From assembly GCF_003315595.1 (NCBI RefSeq), contig NZ_QNQU01000009.1:1-64000 (forward strand): DNA of 64,000 nucleotides, written 5' to 3'. The notes beneath the pieces were generated by a model that searched no databases, was not told the origin of the DNA, and saw only the letters and a list, made by a program, of their open reading frames with translations. Positions 1 to 9,600 of the stretch are shown here, piece by piece (position 1 is the stretch's first letter; each line of letters begins with the position of its first letter). The DNA is from Pedobacter miscanthi (GTDB taxonomy: Bacteria > Bacteroidota > Bacteroidia > Sphingobacteriales > Sphingobacteriaceae). Position numbers and translations under genes: made by a program.

Positions 1-30
1 TCGCACGTTCGAGTCGTGTCCCCGCTACCA
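1..30 (+). tRNA. 3' end of a tRNA gene (truncated by window start)
   Basis: Only the T arm, the 3' acceptor strand and an encoded CCA are present. A 5-bp T stem (3-7 with 15-19) closes the loop ttcgagt, followed by ccccgct, discriminator A and CCA. The acceptor would need a 5' strand like (N)gcgggg, which recalls initiator tRNA-Met. The anticodon is outside the window, so the identity is inference. Confidence 0.75.
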
Positions 31-99
31 ATTCAGTTGGTCGTTTACAGTGATCAGTTTAACTGAAAGCTTGGAACTGAAAATTTAAAAACTGAAAAT

Positions 100-171
100 G
101 GCCCGTTCGTCTAGGGGTTAGGACGCCAGATTTTCATTCTGGAAACAGGGGTTCGATTCCCCTACGGGCTA
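100..171 (+). tRNA. tRNA-Glu (anticodon TTC)
   Basis: A full cloverleaf can be drawn by eye. The acceptor stem is 100-106 with 164-170 (one G-T pair). The anticodon stem is 126-130 with 138-142, with loop ttttcat and anticodon TTC at 133-135. The T stem is 147-151 with 159-163 around ttcgatt, and the discriminator is A171. CCA is not encoded (cga follows), unlike the upstream tRNA. The gene lies 69 bp after that tRNA, so the two may be co-transcribed. Confidence 0.96.
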
Positions 172-174
172 CGA

Positions 175-206
175 AAAGCCGCTTCTATCCGAAGCGGCTT
201 TTTTTA
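175..206 (+). terminator. Intrinsic terminator of the tRNA unit
   Basis: aaagccgcttc and gaagcggcttt form a perfect stem with a 5-nt loop (tatcc), followed by a run of T. It starts a few bases after tRNA-Glu. Confidence 0.9.
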
Positions 207-310
207 TGACCATTCCATTCTGAAAACGAAGGTTTTTAGTTTATATGGAAAGGTTAAATAAAACCTTATACTAAAGGGTTTAAGGAAATGAGGTGCCGTG
301 GTTAATCTTT

Positions 311-1342
311 TTATTGGCTGTTAAGAAATTTAATAGCCTCTTCAATATTCTTATCTAACAACAAATCATCAAAATTGTCATGCTTCGAAACTAAAATATC
401 CGGAATCATCTTCTGGTGATATTTATCATTTCGATCGCCATCAAAAGTTTTTGTTAAAGCCATTGTTGTTCCGAAAGGAAGGGCACAAAATATGTTTCCG
501 GTTGTAAAGCCAGCAGTTGTTTCGCCTATAAAAATGGTGTTGGGCCTACCCTTAAATGCCAACGCGGTAACTTCTCCCGAACTAGCCGTTAATACACCTG
601 TAATTACGGCAACTTTTGTTCCGTCGAGTAGATCGCCTTCAGGACTGATAAATGATAAGGTCCTACCATTGTTAAGATATTTTCCGTTATTTAACTTTGC
701 TTTATCAATTACCTTCCCATTTATATTAAGTGAGCTCCAGATATTATTATTCCCTAAAAAATCATACAATGCCAAAAGCATTGGGGTTGAATTACCACCG
801 GTATTAAAGCGCAAATCGATAATCCACCCTATGGGCTTATCCCTCATTTTAAGTCGGGCTATCTGATCGTATAAAGGCTGCGCAATTTTATGAATATTTT
901 CAGCGCTATTGTCAAAAAAGACCATATTAGGCATCAGGATATAACCGTATTTATTGTTGAGCATTTTGGCTTCGAAACCAGGTTTTGTAACATATTTCTT
1001 CTTCCACTGCTCGCTATATTTAGGATCTGAAACTTTATTACCTGTTCCGGCATATTTTTTCCCCTTATAAAAAACAATGCAATGATTTGCCCCCATTTCA
1101 TCAAAGAGCATACTGATTTCTCCAAGCGAGCTTTCAAAATTACGGTATTGGGTCAGATTTTGCCTCGTATGTGATTCGACCACTTTCCAATCAACTGTCT
1201 TTTTAAATAAATAATCTCTCTTTAGATTAATAAAAAGTTGATCATAAAATACTGCTATGCTATCGCTTGCTGATTTATTGCCTTGAGCAAATAAATTAGC
1301 CGACAAGCTGATGGTAAAAAATAGTAATATGATTTTTTTCAT
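311..1342 (-). CDS. S41-family (C-terminal processing-like) serine peptidase, exported
   Basis: About 343 residues. The first 20 residues are a Sec signal peptide (MKK, hydrophobic core, ANLFAQ). I chose this ATG because the longer frame adds 39 residues with no signal character. The S41 core is visible: an I-D-L-R-F-N-T-G-G segment near residues 175-183 and T-A-S-S-G-E-V-T-A near 252-260, whose serine is the expected nucleophile, followed by I-G-E-T-T-A-G. There is no clear PDZ domain, so it resembles the short exported S41 hydrolases common in Bacteroidota rather than CtpA/Prc. Substrate unknown; likely periplasmic or surface. It is a single gene, convergent with the tRNA unit. Confidence 0.85.
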   Translation of the reverse strand: MKKIILLFFTISLSANLFAQGNKSASDSIAVFYDQLFINLKRDYLFKKTVDWKVVESHTRQNLTQYRNFESSLGEISMLFDEMGANHCIVFYKGKKYAGTGNKVSDPKYSEQWKKKYVTKPGFEAKMLNNKYGYILMPNMVFFDNSAENIHKIAQPLYDQIARLKMRDKPIGWIIDLRFNTGGNSTPMLLALYDFLGNNNIWSSLNINGKVIDKAKLNNGKYLNNGRTLSFISPEGDLLDGTKVAVITGVLTASSGEVTALAFKGRPNTIFIGETTAGFTTGNIFCALPFGTTMALTKTFDGDRNDKYHQKMIPDILVSKHDNFDDLLLDKNIEEAIKFLNSQ

Positions 1343-1664
1343 GGTATTGATCAAGGAAAAAATGTACGGTAACCAACCGGTTAACGGTAGGACGGGATCC
1401 TTAAACAAATGGTTGCAAGTGCGCAGATTTTTCTTAACAATAAAGGCGATAACCCACAATTACAGGTATCCTGTCTGTAGTTACGTTTACATAGAGTTCT
1501 ACCTATGTTCCGACTACAACCTCCGGCTTTTTCACTTTATACCCAAATATCCCACATAACTATTGAAGTTTATTTCAAAGCTATTTTGCGCAGCTTTCAT
1601 TTCAAGAAATGGTGCCCGAACGTTTTGATATGCATCGAAAGTGCTTTAAACGAAAAAGCATTTA
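1343..1664. other. Intergenic, no gene seen
   Basis: This is the upstream region of the S41 peptidase plus the 3' flank of the YdeI-like gene. Reading frames here have no family features and overlap flanking genes in antisense. No repeat or strong hairpin was noticed. Confidence 0.5.
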
Positions 1665-2246
1665 TCAAAACTGTTTCGGCTTTTGTTTTTGGCCAGCCAG
1701 CAGGGCAATCTCCTCTATTCTTTTTTGCCGGGTTTCCGGCCTTTTTGCAAGAACAAGCCACTGTAACATGCTTTTTCTGACCGATCTGCTTAAACTCAGG
1801 AAAAAAGCCTTTGCTCCGCGTTGTGTTTTAAAGGCAGCGGTTAAATCCTTTGGTATTTTTAATCCTTCTGCAGCATCTAAAATCGTCCACGAGCCGTTTT
1901 GCTTTGCTATGGCTATGCTATCAAAACCTGCCTTGGTCATCAGTCCTTCTCTTATTAATATTTCAACCTTTGCCTTGTTAATTTTCGACCACATACTTTT
2001 GGGATTTCGCCTACAGAAAAACTGCATAAAAGTGTGCTCATCAATCGGCCTGGCAGTACTATCAATCCAGCCAAAACAAAGTGCTTCGTCAACAGCCTGG
2101 CTCCAGGAAATTGAGGGCACATTTGATATTTTTTTATGATAAACAAGCCATACGGATTGTTTTGTGCTATGGTTTTCGGTTAACCACTGCCTCCAATCTT
2201 TCTGGCTTGCCGGACAAAAAGTTTCGATCTCTTTTTTCATTTTCAT
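1665..2246 (-). CDS. YdeI/OmpD-associated family protein
   Basis: 193 residues, cytoplasmic, no signal. The N-terminal part carries the family signature: W-R-x-W-L then V-W-L-V-Y-H-K-K, and S-W-S-Q-A-V-D-E-A-L-C-F-G-W-I-D-S. The C-terminal quarter is Lys/Arg-rich, with helical segments and R-Q-K-R-I-E-E, also typical. Family members are linked in the literature to bacteriocin or peptide protection, but a biochemical role is not established. It starts 6 bp after the DUF1569 gene, so the two are almost certainly one transcript. An ATG two codons in (M3) is an alternative start. Confidence 0.82.
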   Translation of the reverse strand: MKMKKEIETFCPASQKDWRQWLTENHSTKQSVWLVYHKKISNVPSISWSQAVDEALCFGWIDSTARPIDEHTFMQFFCRRNPKSMWSKINKAKVEILIREGLMTKAGFDSIAIAKQNGSWTILDAAEGLKIPKDLTAAFKTQRGAKAFFLSLSRSVRKSMLQWLVLAKRPETRQKRIEEIALLAGQKQKPKQF

Positions 2247-2252
2247 TGTTGG

Positions 2253-2711
2253 TTAATACCCAAATTGCCTTAAATGATGATCGAAATGTTTCCATTGCAT
2301 TAAGGCCCACTCATCGGGCGTAAGTTCGCCAAAAAACGCCTGTGGATGTCTGGTACATTTGGCAGGGCCACCAGCTGAAAAAGCTTTAATCTGCCTGATC
2401 ACTTTTGCTTTTTCAGTTTCAAAATCGGGATTACCTTTGATGATATAGCTTTTATCAGTAGCACTATTTTTAGGGAAGGGTACTTCGCTAAAAAACTTTG
2501 GTTTCATCAATTTTCCAAAAAAGCGGCCTACAAAACCCAATCGTTCTGGATTGTGTAAACCCATTGCTGTTTCGAGCGATGCGTTACAGTGGGCAAGCAT
2601 CTGGTTCACATTCATTTTGCCCCATTGTTTTTGGGCAGTTGGGGAAAGTTTTTCAATCCGGGTTAAAATGGCATCGGTATCAGAAGGATTAAAGAGGTTG
2701 TTCATTTTCAT
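2253..2711 (-). CDS. DUF1569 domain protein (DinB-like fold)
   Basis: 152 residues. The pattern W-G-K-M-N-V-N-Q-M-L-A-H-C-N near residues 32-45, together with W-A-L-M-Q-W-K-H-F-D-H-H-L-R-Q-F-G-Y at the C terminus, is characteristic of DUF1569. The spaced histidines fit the metal-binding four-helix DinB-like fold. No function is known for the family. It sits between a WYL regulator (69 bp upstream) and the YdeI-like gene (6 bp downstream), so a shared stress or metabolite-responsive unit is plausible, but that is inference. Confidence 0.82.
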   Translation of the reverse strand: MKMNNLFNPSDTDAILTRIEKLSPTAQKQWGKMNVNQMLAHCNASLETAMGLHNPERLGFVGRFFGKLMKPKFFSEVPFPKNSATDKSYIIKGNPDFETEKAKVIRQIKAFSAGGPAKCTRHPQAFFGELTPDEWALMQWKHFDHHLRQFGY

Positions 2712-2780
2712 TAATTTTATGTTTACACCACAAAACTAATGCAGCCAATTGACAGCCCTATGTCAGGGGTATAAATGAGC

Positions 2781-3473
2781 TTAATGATATTTGTCGAAAA
2801 ATTCCTGAAGTGTCATTTTATGAGGATTAAACTTCTCGCTGAGCATTTCGAGTTTTTTAATCCGATCAAGGCGAAAATACCTGAATGCGTTGCGTAAGCG
2901 ACACCAGGCCACCAGTAACCAGTTTTCCTGGGTACTCAGCAGCGCAAAAGGTTCGATTAAACGCGAGCTTGTCTGGCTGGCCTCGTTGGTGTAATCTATA
3001 CGGGTAACATAAAAATTAGTGAGTGCAAACTGCAGATCGGAAAGGTTGTTGCTGTTTCTTTCGTTATTAAAATTTTGGGTAAAGCGGGTACGTTCGGCTA
3101 AAAGATTTACTTTATCTTTTACTTTATGCCCCAATACCGCTTTAATTTTATCTATGGCTTCCAAATAATCTTTGATAAAAGAGGCGTCTTTGTTTTTCAA
3201 AACCAACTGTTCGGCAAGAATCAAGGCATTGGCCTGACTCTCGGTAAACATTACGGGAGGAATTTTATAACCTTCCATTATCCTGTAACCCTTTCCTTCT
3301 TCGGTAAGTACCGGAACACCAGCCTGCTCTAAAGCTTTAATATCGCGATAAATAGTTCTTACACTAACTGAGAATCTTACTGCAAGTTCGGGTGCTGTTA
3401 ACAAACGTTTGGTTTGCAATTGGGTCAGGATTGCGGTGAGACGCGAAAGTCGTTTGGTATCGTTATCGTTCAT
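2781..3473 (-). CDS. YafY-type transcriptional regulator (HTH_11 + WYL)
   Basis: 230 residues. Residues ~8-60 form a DeoR-like winged helix (R-L-T-A-I-L-T-Q-L-Q, then S-V-R-T-I-Y-R-D-I-K-A-L-E-Q-A-G-V-P-V). A linker and a WYL sensor domain follow at ~135-215, in which E-N-W-L-L-V-A-W-C-R-L-R is the WYL core and R-Y-F-R-L-D-R-I follows. WYL domains sense small ligands or nucleic acid. It is first in a probable three-gene minus-strand unit with DUF1569 and YdeI-like genes. The ligand is unknown. Confidence 0.9.
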   Translation of the reverse strand: MNDNDTKRLSRLTAILTQLQTKRLLTAPELAVRFSVSVRTIYRDIKALEQAGVPVLTEEGKGYRIMEGYKIPPVMFTESQANALILAEQLVLKNKDASFIKDYLEAIDKIKAVLGHKVKDKVNLLAERTRFTQNFNNERNSNNLSDLQFALTNFYVTRIDYTNEASQTSSRLIEPFALLSTQENWLLVAWCRLRNAFRYFRLDRIKKLEMLSEKFNPHKMTLQEFFDKYH

Positions 3474-3600
3474 GGATCGGATTTGCAGGAAAGAATACTC
3501 CTACAATGATAGCGAAAAGTGGTTATTTATTGATATAGGTTTCAACTGGATGTTAGATACGCAGGAATTGTTGACGTTTATAATCAATCATTTTTTGCCT

Positions 3601-3838
3601 TATAACACAGCCTTGCCTCGGCTCACCGCCGCCGATGGGCTCTTTCTTTTTGGCATCAAAAAGAAACAAAAAATGCCGGCTGAAAATTTTTCTTTGAAAG
3701 CCAGTGGCTTGGCTAGGTCAGTAAAGTCCGAAAAATTTGTTAGGCCGGAATTAAGCAGAACGGAGATATTGTACTATGGCCTAGCTGGGCGGAATTGCAT
3801 ATTGTCAATAAAATGCTGCATAATAGTTCCTCTCAACC
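3601..3838 (+). repeat. Probable interspersed repeat with decayed reading frame
   Basis: An open frame crosses this stretch (encoding G-I-K-K-K-Q-K-M-P-A-E-N-F-S-L-K and S-E-K-F-V-R-P-E-L-S-R-T-E), but it starts antisense inside the WYL gene. It lacks its own start and has no family character. From memory, near-identical peptides recur as scattered hypothetical fragments in Pedobacter-type genomes, which points to a DNA repeat rather than a gene. That is recollection, not a search result. Confidence 0.4.
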
Positions 3839-3925
3839 CGTCATCTCGAGCAAAGTGAAACGTAGCCGAGAGATTTATCTAGCTAGATCTCTCCACTCCA
3901 CTGCGTTCCGGTCGAGATGACGGCC
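3838..3925. repeat. Family A palindromic repeat (gtcatctcga type)
   Basis: Outer arms cgtcatctcga and tcgagatgacg enclose a second dyad around gagatttatctagctagatctc. Related elements occur at 14.9, 23.1, 26.7, 38.5 and, more distantly, 45.7 kb. It sits between the 3' end of a Gfo/Idh/MocA gene and the 5' side of the WYL gene. Confidence 0.75.
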
Positions 3926-3945
3926 ATTTGTTAAAGAAATAATTA

Positions 3946-5031
3946 TTAATCCAACCGGATCATTTCGCCTGTTTTTACTGATTCGTCGCAGGCAAAAGCA
4001 ATTTTTAAACTGTTTATGGCATCCTGGGTGGCATCGGTTAAATCAATATCCTCTTTAATCGCTTTCAAAAAATAACACTGCTCACGGTTGCAAAGTTCCT
4101 GATGATCGGGTTCATCGGCCAGATCAATCCATTCATCAGCTTTACTGAATTCATCCTGTGGATCTAAATCTGCATGATGCACTTTAATGGATTCGGTTTT
4201 GGTGTGCGCATCAATATTATCAGAATTTCCGGCGGCGCCAGCTTTTTTAGCTACAATGGAAACAGCCCCTTTTGGTCCAAAAACATCTTTGATAAAAAAG
4301 GCATTATCACTTACCATTGGCCCCCAGCCTGCCTCATACCAGCCCACAGAGCCATCTTCGAAGCGGATCTGCAATTGTCCATAATTATAATTCCATTCGG
4401 GAACATCGTTAGTAAGCCGGGCACCAATGGCACTTACCTGCACTGGTTTAGACCGCGTCATCTGGCACATGATATCGATATAATGTACCGCACAATCAAC
4501 AATAGGACTTAAACTTTTCATCAGGTTACGGTGTACGGTCCATTTTGGGCCATGGCTCTGCTGGTTCAGGTTCATGCGCATCACCAGGGGTTTGCCCATA
4601 GTTTGGGCCAGTTCTGTAAATTTCGTCCAGGATGGGTGATAACGCAGAATATACCCCACCAATAATTTTTTATTGGCTTTTTTAGCGGCCTCGGCCACTT
4701 TAATTGCCCCCTCTACGCTATCGGCCAATGGTTTTTCAATAAATACATGACAGCCGTTTTCGAAAGATTTTACTGCATAGGCTTCGTGTGTATCGGGATA
4801 GGTTGATATGCAAACGGCATCGGGTTTGGTAATGGCAATGGCTTCATAAAAATCGGTGTATAAGCTATAATTTCCACCCAGTTTTTCGTTCAGGATTTCC
4901 TTGCTTTTTCCGGTAGAAACCAGTCCGCATATTTCGAAACCGGGCAGCGTATGATAAGCCATGGCATGGGAAGCCCCCATATTGCCACAGCCTACCACCA
5001 AAACCCTTAAATTTTTATTTTCAATCGACAT
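3946..5031 (-). CDS. Gfo/Idh/MocA family oxidoreductase (cytoplasmic)
   Basis: 361 residues. The N terminus has the Rossmann dinucleotide motif V-V-G-C-G-N-M-G (residues ~12-19). The I-E-K-P-L motif near residue 97 supplies the catalytic lysine typical of this NAD(P)-dependent sugar dehydrogenase family. The C-terminal domain has the alpha/beta fold features of GFO_IDH_MocA. No signal peptide, in contrast to its two relatives upstream. It is the last gene of the minus-strand keto-sugar operon, 114 bp behind the next gene. It probably oxidises or reduces a sugar or inositol released in the cytoplasm; the exact substrate cannot be read. Confidence 0.88.
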   Translation of the reverse strand: MSIENKNLRVLVVGCGNMGASHAMAYHTLPGFEICGLVSTGKSKEILNEKLGGNYSLYTDFYEAIAITKPDAVCISTYPDTHEAYAVKSFENGCHVFIEKPLADSVEGAIKVAEAAKKANKKLLVGYILRYHPSWTKFTELAQTMGKPLVMRMNLNQQSHGPKWTVHRNLMKSLSPIVDCAVHYIDIMCQMTRSKPVQVSAIGARLTNDVPEWNYNYGQLQIRFEDGSVGWYEAGWGPMVSDNAFFIKDVFGPKGAVSIVAKKAGAAGNSDNIDAHTKTESIKVHHADLDPQDEFSKADEWIDLADEPDHQELCNREQCYFLKAIKEDIDLTDATQDAINSLKIAFACDESVKTGEMIRLD

Positions 5032-5062
5032 ACTTTTAATTTAATGTTGGAATGTTAAAGGT

Positions 5063-5145
5063 TAGACTTTCCATTCATTCATTCACGCCTTCACTCACTC
5101 ATTCGCACCTTCATTCATTCAAAATCCACCCATTCACTCATTCTT
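5063..5145. repeat. Low-complexity cattcattcac tract
   Basis: Repeated attcattcac, cactcactcattc and cattcattcaaa words fill the gap between two operon genes. No stop-coupled hairpin or start is seen. A weaker version lies near 43660-43700. Confidence 0.6.
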
Positions 5146-6597
5146 TTATACGCCCAAAGTCCAGCCTTTGCGGTACTCACGTTTTACAAACTGATTTACT
5201 TCATCAAAATTGGTCACCTTCATGTTTACTTTATCCCAGAGCATTTTAATGTCACGGCCGGGGTAACTGATCTTGCCAGCTGTATCTCTGCGTTGCACGT
5301 CGGTACCACGAATAGCGAGATTGGCAATGAGTAAGGTTTCGGTAAGCGGCCCGGCAATTTCAAAAGGTGAGCTGAGCTGCATTTTTCCGTAACCCGCTAT
5401 TGCAGCTTCAGCAAACTGGGTATAATGACCTTCTTCCTGATTTACAATCCTTGGAATGGTAATTTTGGTTTTATCTGATTCATTCCGTGATAAAGGAAGC
5501 AGCCGCGGGTTTTTACCGTAAGTTTCGCAGATCATTTTTCCTTTTGTACCGATAAATAACACGCCGTTATCGCCAAAGCTTTCGTTTGCTCCAAGTTCTT
5601 CGGGACGTTCGGGTTTAATACCACCATCCATCCAATGTACCTGAACTTCGTGTTTGGTTTTAGGTGTTTTTGCAAAAGTCATGATTACGTGACTTGATGG
5701 CGGACAGCTTTCGGGCAAATAAGCACGTTTAAATTCATCAACGTACACGCTACCTACACTACATTCAACACTGATCGGTGTATCTAACTCCAACACCCTG
5801 AAAGGAGGCTCTACTAAGTGGCAACCCATATCGCCAATGGCTCCGGTACCGTAATCCCACCAGCCCCGCCAATTGAAGGGAACAAGTTTATTGATGTAAT
5901 CTTTGTAAGGAGCACTACCTAACCAAAGGTCCCAATCGAGTTCTTTAGGTACCTCCTCTTTTACCGTAGGCCATGATATTCCCTGAGGCCACACAGGCCG
6001 GTTGGTCCAGCAGTAAACGGTATGCACTTTACCTATCCTGCCGGCATCGTACCACTCCTGCAACCTTCTTACACCGTCGCCTGAGGCACCCTGGTTTCCC
6101 ATCTGCGTAACCACTTTGTAGCGGCTGGCGGCTTCTGTTAGCATCCGGGCTTCATAAATATCGTGCGTTAAAGGTTTTTGTACGTACACGTGTTTGCCCA
6201 GCTGCATGGCTGCCATGGCAATCTGTGCGTGGGTATGATCGGGCGTAGATACGGTTACAGCATCAATATTTTTGCCTTCTTTATCCAGCAGTTCGCGGTA
6301 ATCTTTGTAATATTTTGCCTTTGGAAAGTTTTTCAATGAATTTGCAGCCCTCCTATCATCAACATCGCAAAGAAAAGCAACATCTGTTTTACCACCCTTA
6401 ACTATACTGGCAATATCGCCCTCACCTTTTCCCCCTGCTCCTATTCCTGCCAGTTGAAGCCTGTCGCTCGGCGCTAAAAAACCGGGACCACCCAATACAT
6501 GGCGGGGTACGATCATAAATCCGGCCGCAGCAAGCGCCGTTGTTTTAATAAAGTTTCTTCTCGAATTTCCGGTATTCGAATTTGCCTTATCTTCCAT
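5146..6597 (-). CDS. Gfo/Idh/MocA oxidoreductase with twin-arginine signal
   Basis: 483 residues. S-R-R-N-F-I-K at residues ~13-19, followed by a hydrophobic stretch to ~38, is a Tat signal, so the enzyme is probably exported with cofactor bound. A Rossmann motif follows (G-I-G-A-G-G-K-G). The usual E-K-P is Q-K-P here (Y-V-Q-K-P-L-T-H). The oxidoreductase C-terminal domain includes G-A-I-G-D-M-G-C-H near residue 256. It lies 30 bp after the large DUF1080 gene. Exported members of this family in Bacteroidota are linked to oxidation of glycosides at C3; that role here is inferred from context. Confidence 0.88.
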   Translation of the reverse strand: MEDKANSNTGNSRRNFIKTTALAAAGFMIVPRHVLGGPGFLAPSDRLQLAGIGAGGKGEGDIASIVKGGKTDVAFLCDVDDRRAANSLKNFPKAKYYKDYRELLDKEGKNIDAVTVSTPDHTHAQIAMAAMQLGKHVYVQKPLTHDIYEARMLTEAASRYKVVTQMGNQGASGDGVRRLQEWYDAGRIGKVHTVYCWTNRPVWPQGISWPTVKEEVPKELDWDLWLGSAPYKDYINKLVPFNWRGWWDYGTGAIGDMGCHLVEPPFRVLELDTPISVECSVGSVYVDEFKRAYLPESCPPSSHVIMTFAKTPKTKHEVQVHWMDGGIKPERPEELGANESFGDNGVLFIGTKGKMICETYGKNPRLLPLSRNESDKTKITIPRIVNQEEGHYTQFAEAAIAGYGKMQLSSPFEIAGPLTETLLIANLAIRGTDVQRRDTAGKISYPGRDIKMLWDKVNMKVTNFDEVNQFVKREYRKGWTLGV

Positions 6598-6627
6598 TAT
6601 TATTTAAGGTTATACTGCTAATTTAAC

Positions 6628-9600
6628 TTATTTCTTTTTCGCTTTTAAATCTGTTTCTTTTTTGCTGAGGTCTTTGATCCTGATGTTACGGAATTGCACG
6701 GGTGAGCCATGACCAAGGAAACCGATATGACCACTTTCGCGCAATAAACCTGGATGTTCCTGATGATCGGGCGTGCCGTTTTTCTTAAAAGGCTCGATAT
6801 CCCCATCTAAAATAACAGTCCCGTTAAGGATTACTTTAATTTTCGAGCCTTTGGCAATTACCTCTTCATAATTCCACTCTCCGGTAGGTTTTAAAAAGCC
6901 TCTTTTGGCAGGGATGGTACCATAAATAGAGCCATGATACTGATACACTTTTAAATCTTTATAAATGGGCGCATCGTTATCCAGGATTTGTAATTCCATG
7001 CCTACATAAGCAGCATCACCTTCGAGCGGAGCCCTGATTCCGAGGCCATTATTTGCGCCCGGGGTTAACTGAAACTCGAAACGGTAAATGAAATCGCTGA
7101 ATTCTTCTTTAGTGAATAAATTACCGCCAGAACCTTTACCCGGTTTCGGGCGGATAGCAATGTTGCCATCTTCAATTACATAATCAGTAGTATTACCTGT
7201 CCAGTTGTGCATATTGGTTCCATCGAACAAAATTTTATAACCTTCTTTTTTCTCCTGTGCACTCAGTTCGAAAGGTTTAGGGCGGGGAATTTCTTTGATA
7301 TAAATATCGCGGTAAGCTACCGGCGAACCGTGAGCCTGTAACTCGATCTGTTCTTCGGCAAAAATAGGCAGGCTTCTGTCCCAATAATTCTCCAGGATTA
7401 CATTATCCGTAACCAGTTGCCCGTTAAGATAAACGGTTACACGGTCGCCTTTCATTAAAATCCTGAAAGTATTCCATTCATCCAGTTTGTTGTCGGCCAC
7501 TTTAAGCGGTTTGCTTTCGTTGGTCTGGTTATTATACAATCCACCTGAACCTATCTGGGCGCCTACTTTTGTACGGGCGAGGTCCCAGATCTGTACCTGT
7601 GGTGTACCACGCAGGTAAATACCGGCATCACCTTCGCCTTTTTTATCGTCGATGATTTTCCAGTCAACCAGCATCTCAAAATCGCCATATTTTTTAACCG
7701 TTGCCAGGTTATTGCCATGGCTTTGGAACTGTAATTCACCGTTTACCACTTTCCAGCTTTCCTGTGCTTCGGCATCTGCTTTCACCTGTGCATCGGCCAA
7801 AGTTTTGGCATCCATTTTAGCTCTTTTAATAGGGTCGGCAACCAGGCCTTTCCAGCCGGATAAATCCTTACCGTTAAACACCTTTACAAAACCTTCGCCT
7901 GGTTTCATTTCTGAAATGTACTTGCGCATGCCCTCCTTTTGGTAACCTGCGTCGCCACCGGTAATTACAGCAATGGTTTTATTTAACAGGTCTTTTACAA
8001 TATCGCCATTGTAGGTTCCAGCCATGGTGATATTCATTACCGCATTCGCCGCAGCCTGTTGTAAAGCTGTATTGTCTAAATATTGCCCCGCGAAAACAAT
8101 TGCATTAAAACATTTGGCCTGCTCGGTATCTTTAAGAATCTGTTGCTGTTGGACCGGGGTTTTGGCCACTGGCATGGCATTGCGCAGCAATAATAAACGC
8201 TGCTCGGGAGGATAATTATTTTTTCTTACCAGATTGAGGTAGCCTAAAATAGCCTGGTTTAAAAGTTCAGGATTGGTGGCGGTACGGGCAATACCGATGA
8301 GTTCGGCAGTTGAACCTGCATCCGACCATGATGAAAGCGCTTCAATAGCCGCTTTTTTCGCTGTATCATCACCTGCTGCATAAGCATCAGAAATAGATTT
8401 TAATGATTTTTGTCCACCTAATGCCGCCAGAACTTTATAAAACAGGATTTTCTTATCAGCGGATGTATTGTTCATCTGTTGCAGAATGGCATCTGTTTGT
8501 GCGGCCAGATCTGTAGTTCCTTTTACCGACGCGATAATTGCATCCTGAACCGCTGTAAGCTCGGCCTGATCGCTGGTTTTATTTAAAAGAACAAATAGCT
8601 GCGCTTTATTTTCGGCGGTAGAAACATGTTTTAATGCGGCGAAAGCAGCTTTCCTAACTTCGGGTTTTTTACTGTTCAGTAAATCATAAACCACAGCGGC
8701 TTGATTAGTTGCTGCACGGGTGGCCAAAATATTGATTAGCGCTACCTGTACCTCTGGTTTAGCTTTTGGCAGATAAGCTGCTACTTTAGTGGTTACCTCC
8801 TCGCCTTTTATCCTCAAAATGCCATCAGAAATAGTGGTAAGATCGGCTGCGTTACCCTTGCTCATCAGCTTTAATAAATCATCCAAAACACCCTCTCCTC
8901 CAAGTTTTACCGCAGCATTAACGGCCGCTGTTTTTACTTGTTGATTTTCACTTTTGATGTATTTTAAAATTTCCGGCAGCACGGATTTGGCCTTGCTATT
9001 GGCCAGCATATCCAGAATAGCGACCTGGGTTGGTGCATCAACTTTTTTCAACTGACTTAACCATGCCCCGCTATTGCCATCATTTACACTCGTAGCGGCA
9101 AATTTAACCGCAGCTGCACGATATTCAAACTGTTTATCCTGCATAGCCAACAACAGCGTTTCCTGATTAGCCTCTGTTGCCGCTAATAATTGTAATGCAG
9201 CTATACGCTCATTTACCTGATCATCGGCAATTGCTTTTGCTAAAATGGTTTTGGCTATGCTTTCAGCATCTGTTTTATCTGTTATTTCATTTTTTTGCGC
9301 ATACAGCAATAAAGCCGCTACTGCATTGGTTTGATCATATTTATAGCCTGCTTGTTCAGCAGCTTTAATCAAAATCTCTTTTGATGATGGATCAGCAATA
9401 TTGGCCAATGCAAACAAACTTACCTTAACCAGTTCTTTATCATTACCGGTAGCCAGTGGTGCTATGGCTGTTGCTGCAGTTTTTGCATGGCTATGGCCTA
9501 AAGCTTCAATTATGGCAATTTTAGCCTTACCGTTTGCTTTTGGGAGTGCATTACTAAGTGCCGAAATAGCATTTGGCGTTCCTATTTTTGCCAGTGCCCT

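Noticed and set aside
1..30. Firm assignment as initiator tRNA-Met
   Set aside because: Only the 3' part is present; the acceptor sequence is suggestive, but the anticodon is missing.
3409..3858. Plus-strand gene of 149 codons
   Set aside because: It begins antisense inside the WYL regulator, has no recognisable start or family, and passes through repeat sequence.
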